Below, one piece after another: positions 1 to 6,782 of a DNA stretch of 64,000 bases. A program made the translations under genes and the position numbers. The DNA comes from Mesorhizobium sp. WSM3862 (GTDB lineage: Bacteria; Pseudomonadota; Alphaproteobacteria; Rhizobiales; Rhizobiaceae): NCBI RefSeq assembly GCF_002294985.1, contig NZ_NSGE01000003.1:620001-684000 (forward strand). Reading direction: 5' to 3'. Below the pieces are notes generated by a model. It had not been told where the DNA came from, made no database searches, and worked only from the letters and a program-made list of their open reading frames with translations. How positions within the stretch are numbered: the stretch's first letter is position 1; each line of letters starts with the position of its first letter.

Positions 1-578
1 GCGTCGACCAGTGCGTGATGGGCATGTTTCTCGCAGGTCGCGTCGCGGCGTTTCCAGTAGAGCGCGATGATCAGCGAGGAATGCGAGACGAGGTCGCGCA
101 CGAAGTTGGTGAATACCGAATGCGCCGCGATCTCGGCGATGCCGACATGGAAGCGCGCCGACAGCATGATGGCGTCGCTGTCGCGACCGGCATGCAGCGC
201 CTCATGCTCCTTCTCCAGGTGCATTCGCAATTGCGCGATGTCGGAGGGCACCGCCGCCTTGGCGGCGAGCGCCGCCACCTTGGGCTCGATCAGCGCCCTT
301 GCCTCGAACACTTCGCGCGCCTCGATCTTCGAGGGCTGCGCGACGAAGGCTCCGCGATTGGGCTCCAGCCGCGCCAGCCGGTCATGCGCAAGGGCCTGCA
401 AGGCGGCGCGGACGACGGTGCGACTCACCGAATAGATCGACGCCAGTTCGTCCTCCGGCAGCTTGGTCCCCGGGGCGAGACGATGGCTGACGATGGCGTC
501 TCTCAGCCCATAGTAGATCGGCGACCAGCGCGCTGCCGGCTTGTCGTCGCGATCGTCTTCTCTGAGTACCGTCAACAT
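1..578 (-). CDS. GntR-family transcriptional regulator, FCD (VanR-like) subgroup, 3' end outside the window
   Basis: Reading from ATG at 578 gives an open frame that runs off the left edge (about 192 residues visible). Residues about 20-80 form a winged helix-turn-helix of GntR type ([18 protein letters not shown], then a wing with NRGAFVAQP). From about residue 87 an all-helical FCD ligand domain begins ([12 protein letters not shown]), with later metal/ligand-type His residues ([10 protein letters not shown]). It is the last gene of a leftward series of racemase and importer genes, so it probably regulates them; the 12-bp palindrome at 6197-6208 is the likely operator. FCD regulators usually bind small organic acids or amino acid derivatives. 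The ligand here is not readable. Family assignment is firm; regulation of the neighbours is inferred. Confidence 0.88.
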   Translation of the reverse strand, partial: MLTVLREDDRDDKPAARWSPIYYGLRDAIVSHRLAPGTKLPEDELASIYSVSRTVVRAALQALAHDRLARLEPNRGAFVAQPSKIEAREVFEARALIEPKVAALAAKAAVPSDIAQLRMHLEKEHEALHAGRDSDAIMLSARFHVGIAEIAAHSVFTNFVRDLVSHSSLIIALYWKRRDATCEKHAHHALVD

Positions 579-696
579 GCTTTCAATGCGCAGGCCCGAC
601 GCGGCCCGCTCTGCCCCCAAATCGCCAGCAGCCGGTCCAATCTAATGGCGCTCGCGCCCCGGTCAATCCCGCGGCACCGATCTCCCGGGGCCACGT

Positions 697-1443
697 TTAC
701 CCAGGCGAACCTGCGCCCGGGGGAGACGCCGAAGCGAAGATGCCCGCGAAACGCTTGCCTCGCGGGGCGGCATAGCCGCCGATCTTCGATGTCTTCAAGC
801 CGACCTTGAACAGGCTCTCGGCCAGGGTGACGGCGCAGACGACGCCGTCAAGCACCGGAACGCCATGCTCTTGCGACAGGCTGTGCGCAAGGTCGGCCAT
901 GCCGGCGCAGCCCAGCACGATCGCCTCGGCGTGATCCTCGCGAATGGCGCGCGCGATCTCGTCCGAGATCCGATGCCTGGCGTTCGAGCCTGGCCGTTCA
1001 AGTTCGAGCACGGCAACTTCCGACGAGCGCACTTTGGCGCAGCGCGAGGCAAGACCGTATTTCGCAAGGTTGTGCTCGATGGCGGGGACTGAGCGGGCGA
1101 GCGTGGTGACCACGCTGAACTTGCCGGCGACAAGGCTGGCGAGATGGAAGGCCGCCTCGCCGATGCCGATGACCGGCGCTTCGGTCGCGCAGCGCGCGGC
1201 GTCGAGCCCGGTATCGTCGAAGCAGGCGATCACATAGGCATCCGCCGCCGGCGCCTTGCTCATCTCGGCAATGATGCCCGGTACGGCGAACACCTCGTCG
1301 AAATAGCCCTCGATGCTCGGCGGCCCATCGGCCGGATTGACAGCGACGATTTCGGTTCCTGATGAGGCGACGCTTGTCGCCGCCTTGCCGATCTTGCCGG
1401 TCATCGACGCGGTCGTGTTGGGGTTGATGACGAGTATGCGCAT
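697..1443 (-). CDS. Asp/Glu/hydantoin racemase family protein
   Basis: A 248-residue cytosolic protein beginning MRILVINPNTTASMT, the hallmark opening of the hydantoin racemase (HyuE/Asp-Glu racemase) family. The two active-site cysteines expected of cofactor-independent racemases are present, in VIACFDDTG (about residue 74) and VLGCAGMADL (about residue 180). Such enzymes invert the alpha carbon of 5-substituted hydantoins, aspartate/glutamate or related compounds by a two-base mechanism. It lies 11 bp downstream of the livF-type ATPase gene in the same direction, so it is probably co-transcribed with the importer and acts on the imported solute. A hydantoinase exists in the window at 57432-58874 but far away. 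Substrate is not determined; allantoin, hydantoin or maleate-type roles are all possible for this family. Confidence 0.85.
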   Translation of the reverse strand: MRILVINPNTTASMTGKIGKAATSVASSGTEIVAVNPADGPPSIEGYFDEVFAVPGIIAEMSKAPAADAYVIACFDDTGLDAARCATEAPVIGIGEAAFHLASLVAGKFSVVTTLARSVPAIEHNLAKYGLASRCAKVRSSEVAVLELERPGSNARHRISDEIARAIREDHAEAIVLGCAGMADLAHSLSQEHGVPVLDGVVCAVTLAESLFKVGLKTSKIGGYAAPRGKRFAGIFASASPPGAGSPG

Positions 1444-1454
1444 TAAAATCAGCC

Positions 1455-2177
1455 TCAGATCTCGCCGCCGAGATAAAGACGCTTGACCCGGTCGTCGCTC
1501 AGCAGTTCGGCGGAGTTGCCGCTCAGGGCGACGCTGCCGGTGGTCAGCGCATAGGCGCGCTGCGAAATGCGAAGCGCCATGCGGGAATTCTGCTCGACCA
1601 ACAGAACGCTGACCTTCTCGTCGCGGTTGATGGCGACAATCGAGCGGGCGATGTCCTGGACAAGTTTTGGCGCGACTCCGAGCGACGGCTCGTCGAGCAG
1701 CAAAAGCTTCGGCTTGGCCATCAGCGCGCGGCCGATGACCAGCATCTGCTGTTCGCCGCCGCTCATCGTGCCGGCAGCTTGGGAGAAGCGCTCCTTCAGC
1801 CGGGGAAAGCGCCCCAGCACCATCTCCAAGGTCGCCGCGATCTCGGCCTTGCTCGAGCGCGTGAAGGCACCCATCAAAAGGTTGTCCCTGACCGTCATAT
1901 AGGGAAAGACGCGGCGCCCTTCCGGCACCATGGCGATGCCCATCTTGACGATCTCGTCTGGAGCGGCACCGTCGATGCGCTTGCCGCTGTAGTGGATCTC
2001 GCCGGACCTGATCCGGCTGAGTCCGGTGATGGCGCGCAGGATCGACGACTTGCCGGCGCCGTTGGCGCCGATCAGCGCGACGGTCTCACCCTCATTGACC
2101 TCGAGCGAGACGCCCTTCAGCGCATAGACGTGATCGTAATAGAGTTCGACGCCGGCGAAGTTCAGGATCTGGTTCAT
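1455..2177 (-). CDS. livF: LIV-type ABC importer ATP-binding protein (LivF-like)
   Basis: A 240-residue ATPase of the branched-chain amino acid/amide importer class. Visible motifs are Walker A (GANGAGKSS, about residues 37-45), the signature MSGGEQQM (about 138-145) and Walker B (LLLLDEPSLGVAP, about 158-170) followed by the switch His-equivalent region. It starts with ATG at 2177 and overlaps the end of the livG-like gene by 4 bp (ATGA), so the two ATPases are translationally coupled. Together they would energise the LivH/LivM permeases. The substrate is set by the binding protein at 4892-6094, not by this subunit, so leucine should not be assumed. Confidence 0.93.
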   Translation of the reverse strand: MNQILNFAGVELYYDHVYALKGVSLEVNEGETVALIGANGAGKSSILRAITGLSRIRSGEIHYSGKRIDGAAPDEIVKMGIAMVPEGRRVFPYMTVRDNLLMGAFTRSSKAEIAATLEMVLGRFPRLKERFSQAAGTMSGGEQQMLVIGRALMAKPKLLLLDEPSLGVAPKLVQDIARSIVAINRDEKVSVLLVEQNSRMALRISQRAYALTTGSVALSGNSAELLSDDRVKRLYLGGEI

Positions 2178-2953
2178 AGCCCGATCGCCTCGTCTTCGCT
2201 GCCGAGATAGGCTTCGATGACCTTCTCGTTGGCCTGGATTTCCGACGGTGTTCCCTCGGCGATCTTCTGCCCGAAATTGAGCACCACGATACGGTCCGAG
2301 ATCTTCATCACGGCCGGCATGTCGTGCTCGACGAGCAGGATGGTAAGGCCGAGATCGCGCAGGCGCCGCACCATCGCCACCATGCGCATCGTCTCTTCGT
2401 GATTCATGCCGGCGAAGGGCTCGTCGAGCAGCAGGATCGAGGGATCGGTGGCAAGGCCGATAGCGATGCCCAGCGCCCGCAAATGGCCATGTGGCAGGTT
2501 GCGGGCGATCTCGCTGGCAAGCGAAGCCAGGCCGAGCAGCGCCAGGATCTCGTCGGCGGACTGGCCGAAAGCCGCTTCGTCTGCCTTGGCCGTGCCGGTG
2601 CCGAGAAAGAAACCGACGAGGCTCGCCTTCGAGCGCAGATGATGCGCGATGATGACGTTGTCGCGCACGCTCATGTTCTTGAAGATCGTCGTTTCCTGGA
2701 AGGTGCGCACGACGCCCTTGCGCGCGGCAATATGCGGCGCCATGCCGGAGATGCGTTCACCCTTCAGGCGGACCTCGCCGGACGTTGGCCTGAGGAACGA
2801 CGAGATCAGCTTGAACAGCGTCGATTTGCCGGCGCCGTTCGGACCGATGACCGAGAGAATCTCCTTCTCGCGCACCGAGAAGGAGACGTTGTTGACCGCG
2901 ACGAGACCGCCGAAGCGCTTGGTGATGCCGGAAACTTCGAGCATTTCGGCCAT
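2174..2953 (-). CDS. livG: LIV-type ABC importer ATP-binding protein (LivG-like)
   Basis: A 259-residue ABC ATPase with Walker A (GPNGAGKSTLF, about residues 38-48), the Q-loop VRTFQETTIF, a divergent LivG-type signature region (NLPHGHLRALGIA, where other ABC proteins have LSGGQ) and Walker B (ILLLDEPFAGM). The altered signature is common in LivG proteins, where the partner LivF supplies the canonical one. It sits 3 bp downstream of the livM-like gene and overlaps livF by 4 bp. The start is at ATG 2953; an in-frame ATG three codons later (MAEM) is an alternative. It forms a heterodimer with LivF on the cytoplasmic face of the importer. Confidence 0.93.
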   Translation of the reverse strand: MAEMLEVSGITKRFGGLVAVNNVSFSVREKEILSVIGPNGAGKSTLFKLISSFLRPTSGEVRLKGERISGMAPHIAARKGVVRTFQETTIFKNMSVRDNVIIAHHLRSKASLVGFFLGTGTAKADEAAFGQSADEILALLGLASLASEIARNLPHGHLRALGIAIGLATDPSILLLDEPFAGMNHEETMRMVAMVRRLRDLGLTILLVEHDMPAVMKISDRIVVLNFGQKIAEGTPSEIQANEKVIEAYLGSEDEAIGL

Positions 2954-2956
2954 GGC

Positions 2957-3937
2957 TCAAGCCTTCTTCCGGGTCGGAACCGTGAGGCTGAGCAGGCCGT
3001 TTGGCAGCACCAGCATCAATACGATCATCAGGCCGGAATATATCAGGAGCTGGAACTGGCCGGTCTGGAACAAGAGGTCCCAGCCGAAATAGAGCACCAG
3101 CGTGCCGAGCATCGGACCGAACACGTAGCCGAGGCCGCCGAGGAAGCAGTTCAGCATGAAGTTGACGGAATCGGTGACCGTGAAGCTCGACGGATAGATC
3201 GACTGCGAGATGGCGGCGAAGATGGCGCCGGCAAGCCCACCGAAGAAGGAGGACACCGCATAGGCGATGACGCGCAGATAGGCGATGTTGACGCCGATCG
3301 AGGAGGCGAGTTCCTCGTTCTGCTGCAGCGACTGGCAGAGCTTGCCGATGCGCGAGTTGACCAGCCGATACATCACCGCGAAGCAGCCCACCATCAGCGT
3401 GACCGCCAGCAGGTAGAACGCGAGCCGCGAATTCTGCAGCGTGGCGAAGTCCGGGATGATGGTCAGCCCGAAGACCGAGAGCGCGCCGGGCAGCGGGATG
3501 CTGACTATGCCCTTGGCGCCGTTGGTGATCGGCAGCGCCAGCGCCAAGAGCCGCACGACCTCGGTCAGAACCAGCGTCACCATGGCGAAATAGACGCCGC
3601 GCAACCGCAGGATCGGCAGACCGATCAGCACGCTCGCGGCGGCGCAGAAGAGACCGGCGACAGGCAGCGTCAGCCAGAACGACCAGCCGTGGTTCATCAC
3701 CAGTATGGCCGAGACATAGCCGCCCATCAGCGCATAGGCGCCCTGGCCGATATTGATGCGGCCGATGTAGAAGGTGAGCCACACGCCGGCGCTAGCGATG
3801 CTGAGCAGCGCCACCGAAGTCAGCGTGTAGTAGAGGTCGATGCGGCCGCTTGCCGAGATCGCGGCCGGCACGGCGATGAAGACGATCGCCAGGAAGGTTG
3901 CGACCGAAGCGATCTTCATGTTGCGATTGCGGGTCAT
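2957..3937 (-). CDS. livM: LIV-type ABC importer permease (LivM-like)
   Basis: A 326-residue polytopic inner-membrane protein with about eight to ten hydrophobic segments, starting with a short basic N terminus (MTRNRNMKIASVA). The conserved LivM stretch GRINIGQGAYALMGGYVSA (about residues 59-77) and the EAA-like coupling region SIGVNIAYLRVIAYAVSS (about 212-229) are present. The gene lies 7 bp from livH and 3 bp from livG. It pairs with the LivH-like permease to form the channel of the importer. Two internal ATGs near the start (M1 and M7) leave the exact start slightly open. Confidence 0.92.
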   Translation of the reverse strand: MTRNRNMKIASVATFLAIVFIAVPAAISASGRIDLYYTLTSVALLSIASAGVWLTFYIGRINIGQGAYALMGGYVSAILVMNHGWSFWLTLPVAGLFCAAASVLIGLPILRLRGVYFAMVTLVLTEVVRLLALALPITNGAKGIVSIPLPGALSVFGLTIIPDFATLQNSRLAFYLLAVTLMVGCFAVMYRLVNSRIGKLCQSLQQNEELASSIGVNIAYLRVIAYAVSSFFGGLAGAIFAAISQSIYPSSFTVTDSVNFMLNCFLGGLGYVFGPMLGTLVLYFGWDLLFQTGQFQLLIYSGLMIVLMLVLPNGLLSLTVPTRKKA

Positions 3938-3944
3938 GGCGCGC

Positions 3945-4811
3945 TCAACCCCACGGCTTGCCCATCAGCCCGTTGGGGCGGATCGACAGAAACACCATCA
4001 GGGCGGCGAAGATGACGAGGTAGGTGACGTCGCCATATTCGCGCAGCGCGGTGAGGCCGACCGATTCCATCATGCCGAGGATGAAGCCGCCGGCGATCGC
4101 CCCGCCGACGACCCCGGCGCCGCCGATCATCACCATCAGGAAGGCCTTGATCGAGATCGGGCCGCCAATGCCGGAATTGACGCCGGTGATGGTGACCAGC
4201 AGGCCGCCGACAACGCCCGCCAGCATGGCGCCGAGCGCGAAGCCGATCATCGAATAGCGGTCGACCCTGACACCCATCAGCTGGGCCGCGACACGGTCCT
4301 GGGCGAGCGCGCGCATGGCGCGGCCGACCCGGCTGTACTGCATGTAAAGGACAAAGGCGGCGATGAAGACGATGGCCAGAGCGCCGACAACCAGGCGGTC
4401 ATAAGGCATGATGATGCCGGCTTCGTTGAAGACGCCCTTGACGATCTTGGGAACACCGCGCTGCTTCTCACCGAACATGAGCAGGATGACGGCGTCGAAG
4501 AAGAAGGCCGTGGCCGCGGCGAGCAGCATGGTGCTCTCCTCGCGGTGACTGCGGCGGATAACCGTTCGAAAGAGGAATCTCTCCATCAGCGCGCCGATGA
4601 CGGCGAGCGTCACGCCGGAGGCCAGCAGCGCCACCACGAAAGGCAGGCCGAGTTGGCCGTAGACGGTATAGGTGATGAACCCGCCCAGAACGTACATCTG
4701 CCCGTGGGCGAAATTCAGCACGTTCATCAGGGCGAAGATCAGGGTTAGCCCGAGCGCGATCAGCGCGTACTGGGCGCCGAGATACAATCCGTTGGCGATG
4801 ACCTGTTCCAT
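3945..4811 (-). CDS. livH: LIV-type ABC importer permease (LivH-like)
   Basis: A 288-residue integral membrane protein with eight or so transmembrane helices. The N terminus (MEQVIANGLYLGAQYALIALG, with NVLNFAHGQMYVLGG following) is diagnostic of LivH permeases, and the C-terminal half has the expected AFLMVMIGGAGVVGG loop. It is the first gene after the binding protein and is separated from it by an 80-bp spacer that contains a strong hairpin (4831-4855), typical of systems that need far more binding protein than permease. Confidence 0.93.
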   Translation of the reverse strand: MEQVIANGLYLGAQYALIALGLTLIFALMNVLNFAHGQMYVLGGFITYTVYGQLGLPFVVALLASGVTLAVIGALMERFLFRTVIRRSHREESTMLLAAATAFFFDAVILLMFGEKQRGVPKIVKGVFNEAGIIMPYDRLVVGALAIVFIAAFVLYMQYSRVGRAMRALAQDRVAAQLMGVRVDRYSMIGFALGAMLAGVVGGLLVTITGVNSGIGGPISIKAFLMVMIGGAGVVGGAIAGGFILGMMESVGLTALREYGDVTYLVIFAALMVFLSIRPNGLMGKPWG

Positions 4812-4830
4812 GGATCCTTCGATCTTCCGC

Positions 4831-4855
4831 GGGGTCCGAGCATCGCCCGGACCCC
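4831..4855 (-). terminator. Hairpin between binding-protein and permease genes
   Basis: GGGGTCCG at 4831-4838 and CGGACCCC at 4848-4855 are perfect 8-bp inverted arms around a 9-base loop. There is no clear U-tract after it on the minus strand. This suggests a 3'-end stabiliser or partial terminator for the highly expressed binding-protein transcript rather than a full stop. The same arrangement recurs at 63533-63561. Confidence 0.6.
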
Positions 4856-4891
4856 CGGCATTCGGGAGGAAGTAACCTTAGGAACCCAAAC

Positions 4892-6094
4892 CTAGTCGAC
4901 GGAGCCGACGAACAGGGTCTGGAAAGCGCCGTCCTTGTATTCGTTGACCACCATCGGCACGGCTAGCTGACGCTTCTGGCCGAAGGAGGTCGCGCCGACA
5001 TAGCTCAGCTTGGCGTCGCCCTTCAGGAAGGGGTTGGGCGCCGAGAAGGTGTCCATGGTCTTCTTGAATTCGTCGACATTGTTGATGGCGGCCGGATTGG
5101 CCTTCATCGTCTCGATGATGTACTCCAACGCGTAGACCTTGGTATTGGACTCGTCGTTATACTCGCCGAACATCTTGGTGTAGCGGGCGACGAACTCCTT
5201 CATCTCGTCCGAAGCGATCTCCGGTGTCGACGCACCGCCGACGGAAATGAAGCCGTTGGCGTATTCGCCGGCGCCCTCCTCCAGAACCTTGGCGTCCTGC
5301 GCCGTCTCGGTCGAGATCAAGCCCTCGAAGCCGAGCTCGCGGGCGGCGCGGATGAGCAGCGGCGCGTTGGCCGGCGCCACGCCGGACAGCACCAGCAGAT
5401 CGGGCTTCAGCGCCACGATCGGGGTGAGCACCGGCGTGAAGTCGCGGGTGTCGTTCTGGTACGTGTCGTTCTGCGCGACGACGTCGAGCCCGAGCGCCTT
5501 GGCCGCCTCGACGCCGCTGTCACGCTGGCTGAGCGGGTCGGATTCGTTCGCGGCGACAAAGGCGATCGTCTTCACGCCCTTGTTTTCCTTGAGGTATTTA
5601 TAGATCGCCGGGCCCGACTGGTAGTTGGCGATCATGCCGAGCACGGCGTTCGAGGCCGGCTTCTGGTAGAGCGCCTTCGGGAAGGCGTAGGGGAAATAGA
5701 TGATGCCGTTGGCCTCGGCGACAGGGCGCACCGCAGCAGCGCCGTCATCGACATTGGGTCCGACGACATAGTGGATGCCCTCCTGCGCCATCTTCTCCAT
5801 GCCGGCGATGGCGCGCTTGGGATCCTTCTGGTCGTCGAAGGTAACGATGTTGATGTTGTAGGTGTCGTCGCCGATCTTGACGCCGCCTTTTTCGTTGAGC
5901 CAGGCGGCGCGCGTCTGCATCGAGCGCACATTGGACGTGCCCCAGGCGGCGGCGGGACCGCTGGTGACACCAACGAAGCCGATCTTCAGTTCCTTGTTTT
6001 CAGCCTGCGCGGACGGGATGCCTATGGCGGCCATGGCCAGGGTCGAGGCGGCGCCAAGCACCAGCGATTTCAAAGTCGAGCGTCGGTTGATCAT
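4892..6094 (-). CDS. Periplasmic substrate-binding protein of the LIV-type importer
   Basis: A 400-residue precursor with an export signal (basic NRRSTLKS, then a hydrophobic Ala/Leu run, likely cleaved after PSAQA near residue 31). The RR pair suggests a Tat-compatible signal, although the S-T after it is not a strict Tat motif. The mature part is a type I periplasmic binding fold: KIGFVGVTSGPAAAWG at the start, GMEKMAQEGIHYVVGPNVDD, and a late VYALEYIIETMKA helix. This is the Peripla_BP_6 class that binds branched-chain amino acids, amides, urea or similar. Linkage to a hydantoin-type racemase and FCD regulator argues for a ureide, amide or amino acid derivative as ligand, by inference only. 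Confidence 0.9.
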   Translation of the reverse strand: MINRRSTLKSLVLGAASTLAMAAIGIPSAQAENKELKIGFVGVTSGPAAAWGTSNVRSMQTRAAWLNEKGGVKIGDDTYNINIVTFDDQKDPKRAIAGMEKMAQEGIHYVVGPNVDDGAAAVRPVAEANGIIYFPYAFPKALYQKPASNAVLGMIANYQSGPAIYKYLKENKGVKTIAFVAANESDPLSQRDSGVEAAKALGLDVVAQNDTYQNDTRDFTPVLTPIVALKPDLLVLSGVAPANAPLLIRAARELGFEGLISTETAQDAKVLEEGAGEYANGFISVGGASTPEIASDEMKEFVARYTKMFGEYNDESNTKVYALEYIIETMKANPAAINNVDEFKKTMDTFSAPNPFLKGDAKLSYVGATSFGQKRQLAVPMVVNEYKDGAFQTLFVGSVD

Positions 6095-6176
6095 ATCGGT
6101 TCCCTTCTGGTTATCGCGCTTTTGTTTTTGCTCATCGGCTGCGCGGATAGCCTATGGGAAGCCGCCTGCGACAGAT

Positions 6177-6182
6177 TGTCAA
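6177..6182 (-). promoter_or_regulatory. Candidate -35 element for the importer operon
   Basis: On the minus strand the sequence reads TTGACA, a perfect sigma-70-class -35 box. About 17-18 bp further on is a weak -10 candidate (CCCATA-like, near 6153-6159). The start codon of the binding-protein gene is at 6094. The operator-like palindrome at 6197-6208 lies just upstream of it. Confidence 0.4.
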
Positions 6183-6196
6183 CAGATTTCTTTGTT

Positions 6197-6208
6197 ATTG
6201 TATACAAT
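6197..6208. promoter_or_regulatory. Perfect 12-bp palindrome, likely GntR/FCD operator
   Basis: ATTGTATACAAT is a perfect palindrome in an AT-rich patch of otherwise GC-rich DNA, about 90-100 bp upstream of the binding-protein start. The architecture (ATTG-N4-CAAT, 12 bp) is that of VanR-type FCD regulators, whose Caulobacter operator is ATTGGATCCAAT. The FCD regulator at 1-578 closes the same gene series, so it is the natural candidate ligand of this site. The link is inferred. Confidence 0.6.
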
Positions 6209-6376
6209 GTTTCGGCTGGATGTGTGCGACGGCAGAGCGGCCCAACCGCGGGGCGGGCTGAGGACGGGCTGCCCCGCGGCCAGCCACCTCGGCGAACGAT
6301 CAATTCGCGGCATGATGAAATGGAGGCGGTCGCGGCTTACCGACGGCTGGCCCGTACGAATGGCGCGGGGCAGACC

Positions 6377-6649
6377 TTATTTTCCGCAGTGATGGTCGTT
6401 GATTTTGTTCAGCGCGTTCGCGTCCGGCCCCGTCCGGTGGTATGAACACGCGCCCGCCGCCGAAGTGACCAGCATGGCGTCATAGTAGCGCGGTCCGCCG
6501 AACAGGATGTCGATGAGGTCGCCTTCGGCCGGAACGTAGCGCTCCTGCTCGACCGGGTGCTTGAGCTGCCGGTCGCCGGCGAACGCCGCGCCGGACACGC
6601 CAATGGCCGTGGCCAGAACGAGAGCGGAGATCGCAAGGTTTTTCGTCAT
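6377..6649 (-). CDS. Small secreted hypothetical protein
   Basis: A 90-residue precursor if started at ATG 6649, which has AAAGG about 8 nt upstream. An in-frame ATG at 6670 would add seven residues. Residues 1-22 are a classical signal peptide (MTKN, hydrophobic Ala/Leu/Val stretch, cleavage after AAFA). The mature part of about 67 residues contains ILFGGPRYYDAMLV and two cysteines (ACSYHR and DHHCGK) that could form a disulfide in the periplasm. I do not recognise the family. It stands alone between the importer promoter and clpV, in the same direction as both. No function can be assigned. Confidence 0.6.
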   Translation of the reverse strand: MTKNLAISALVLATAIGVSGAAFAGDRQLKHPVEQERYVPAEGDLIDILFGGPRYYDAMLVTSAAGACSYHRTGPDANALNKINDHHCGK

Positions 6650-6782
6650 CGGCGGCACCTTTCCGGCCATTTCGGGTCAGCAGCATATCCAAAATCGCCA
6701 GCGGAGCAAAAGTTCCCAGTCTCTATCTTCAAAATAGCTTGGCCCGATTGGGCGCTACACTCCTTCCCCGGAGTTGCTGCGG

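Noticed and set aside
2324..4015. Long plus-strand open frame (563 codons) across the livG/livM genes
   Set aside because: Antisense shadow of GC-rich genes: its residues are His/Asp/Arg/Glu-rich with no domain, while the minus strand encodes clear LIV importer subunits.
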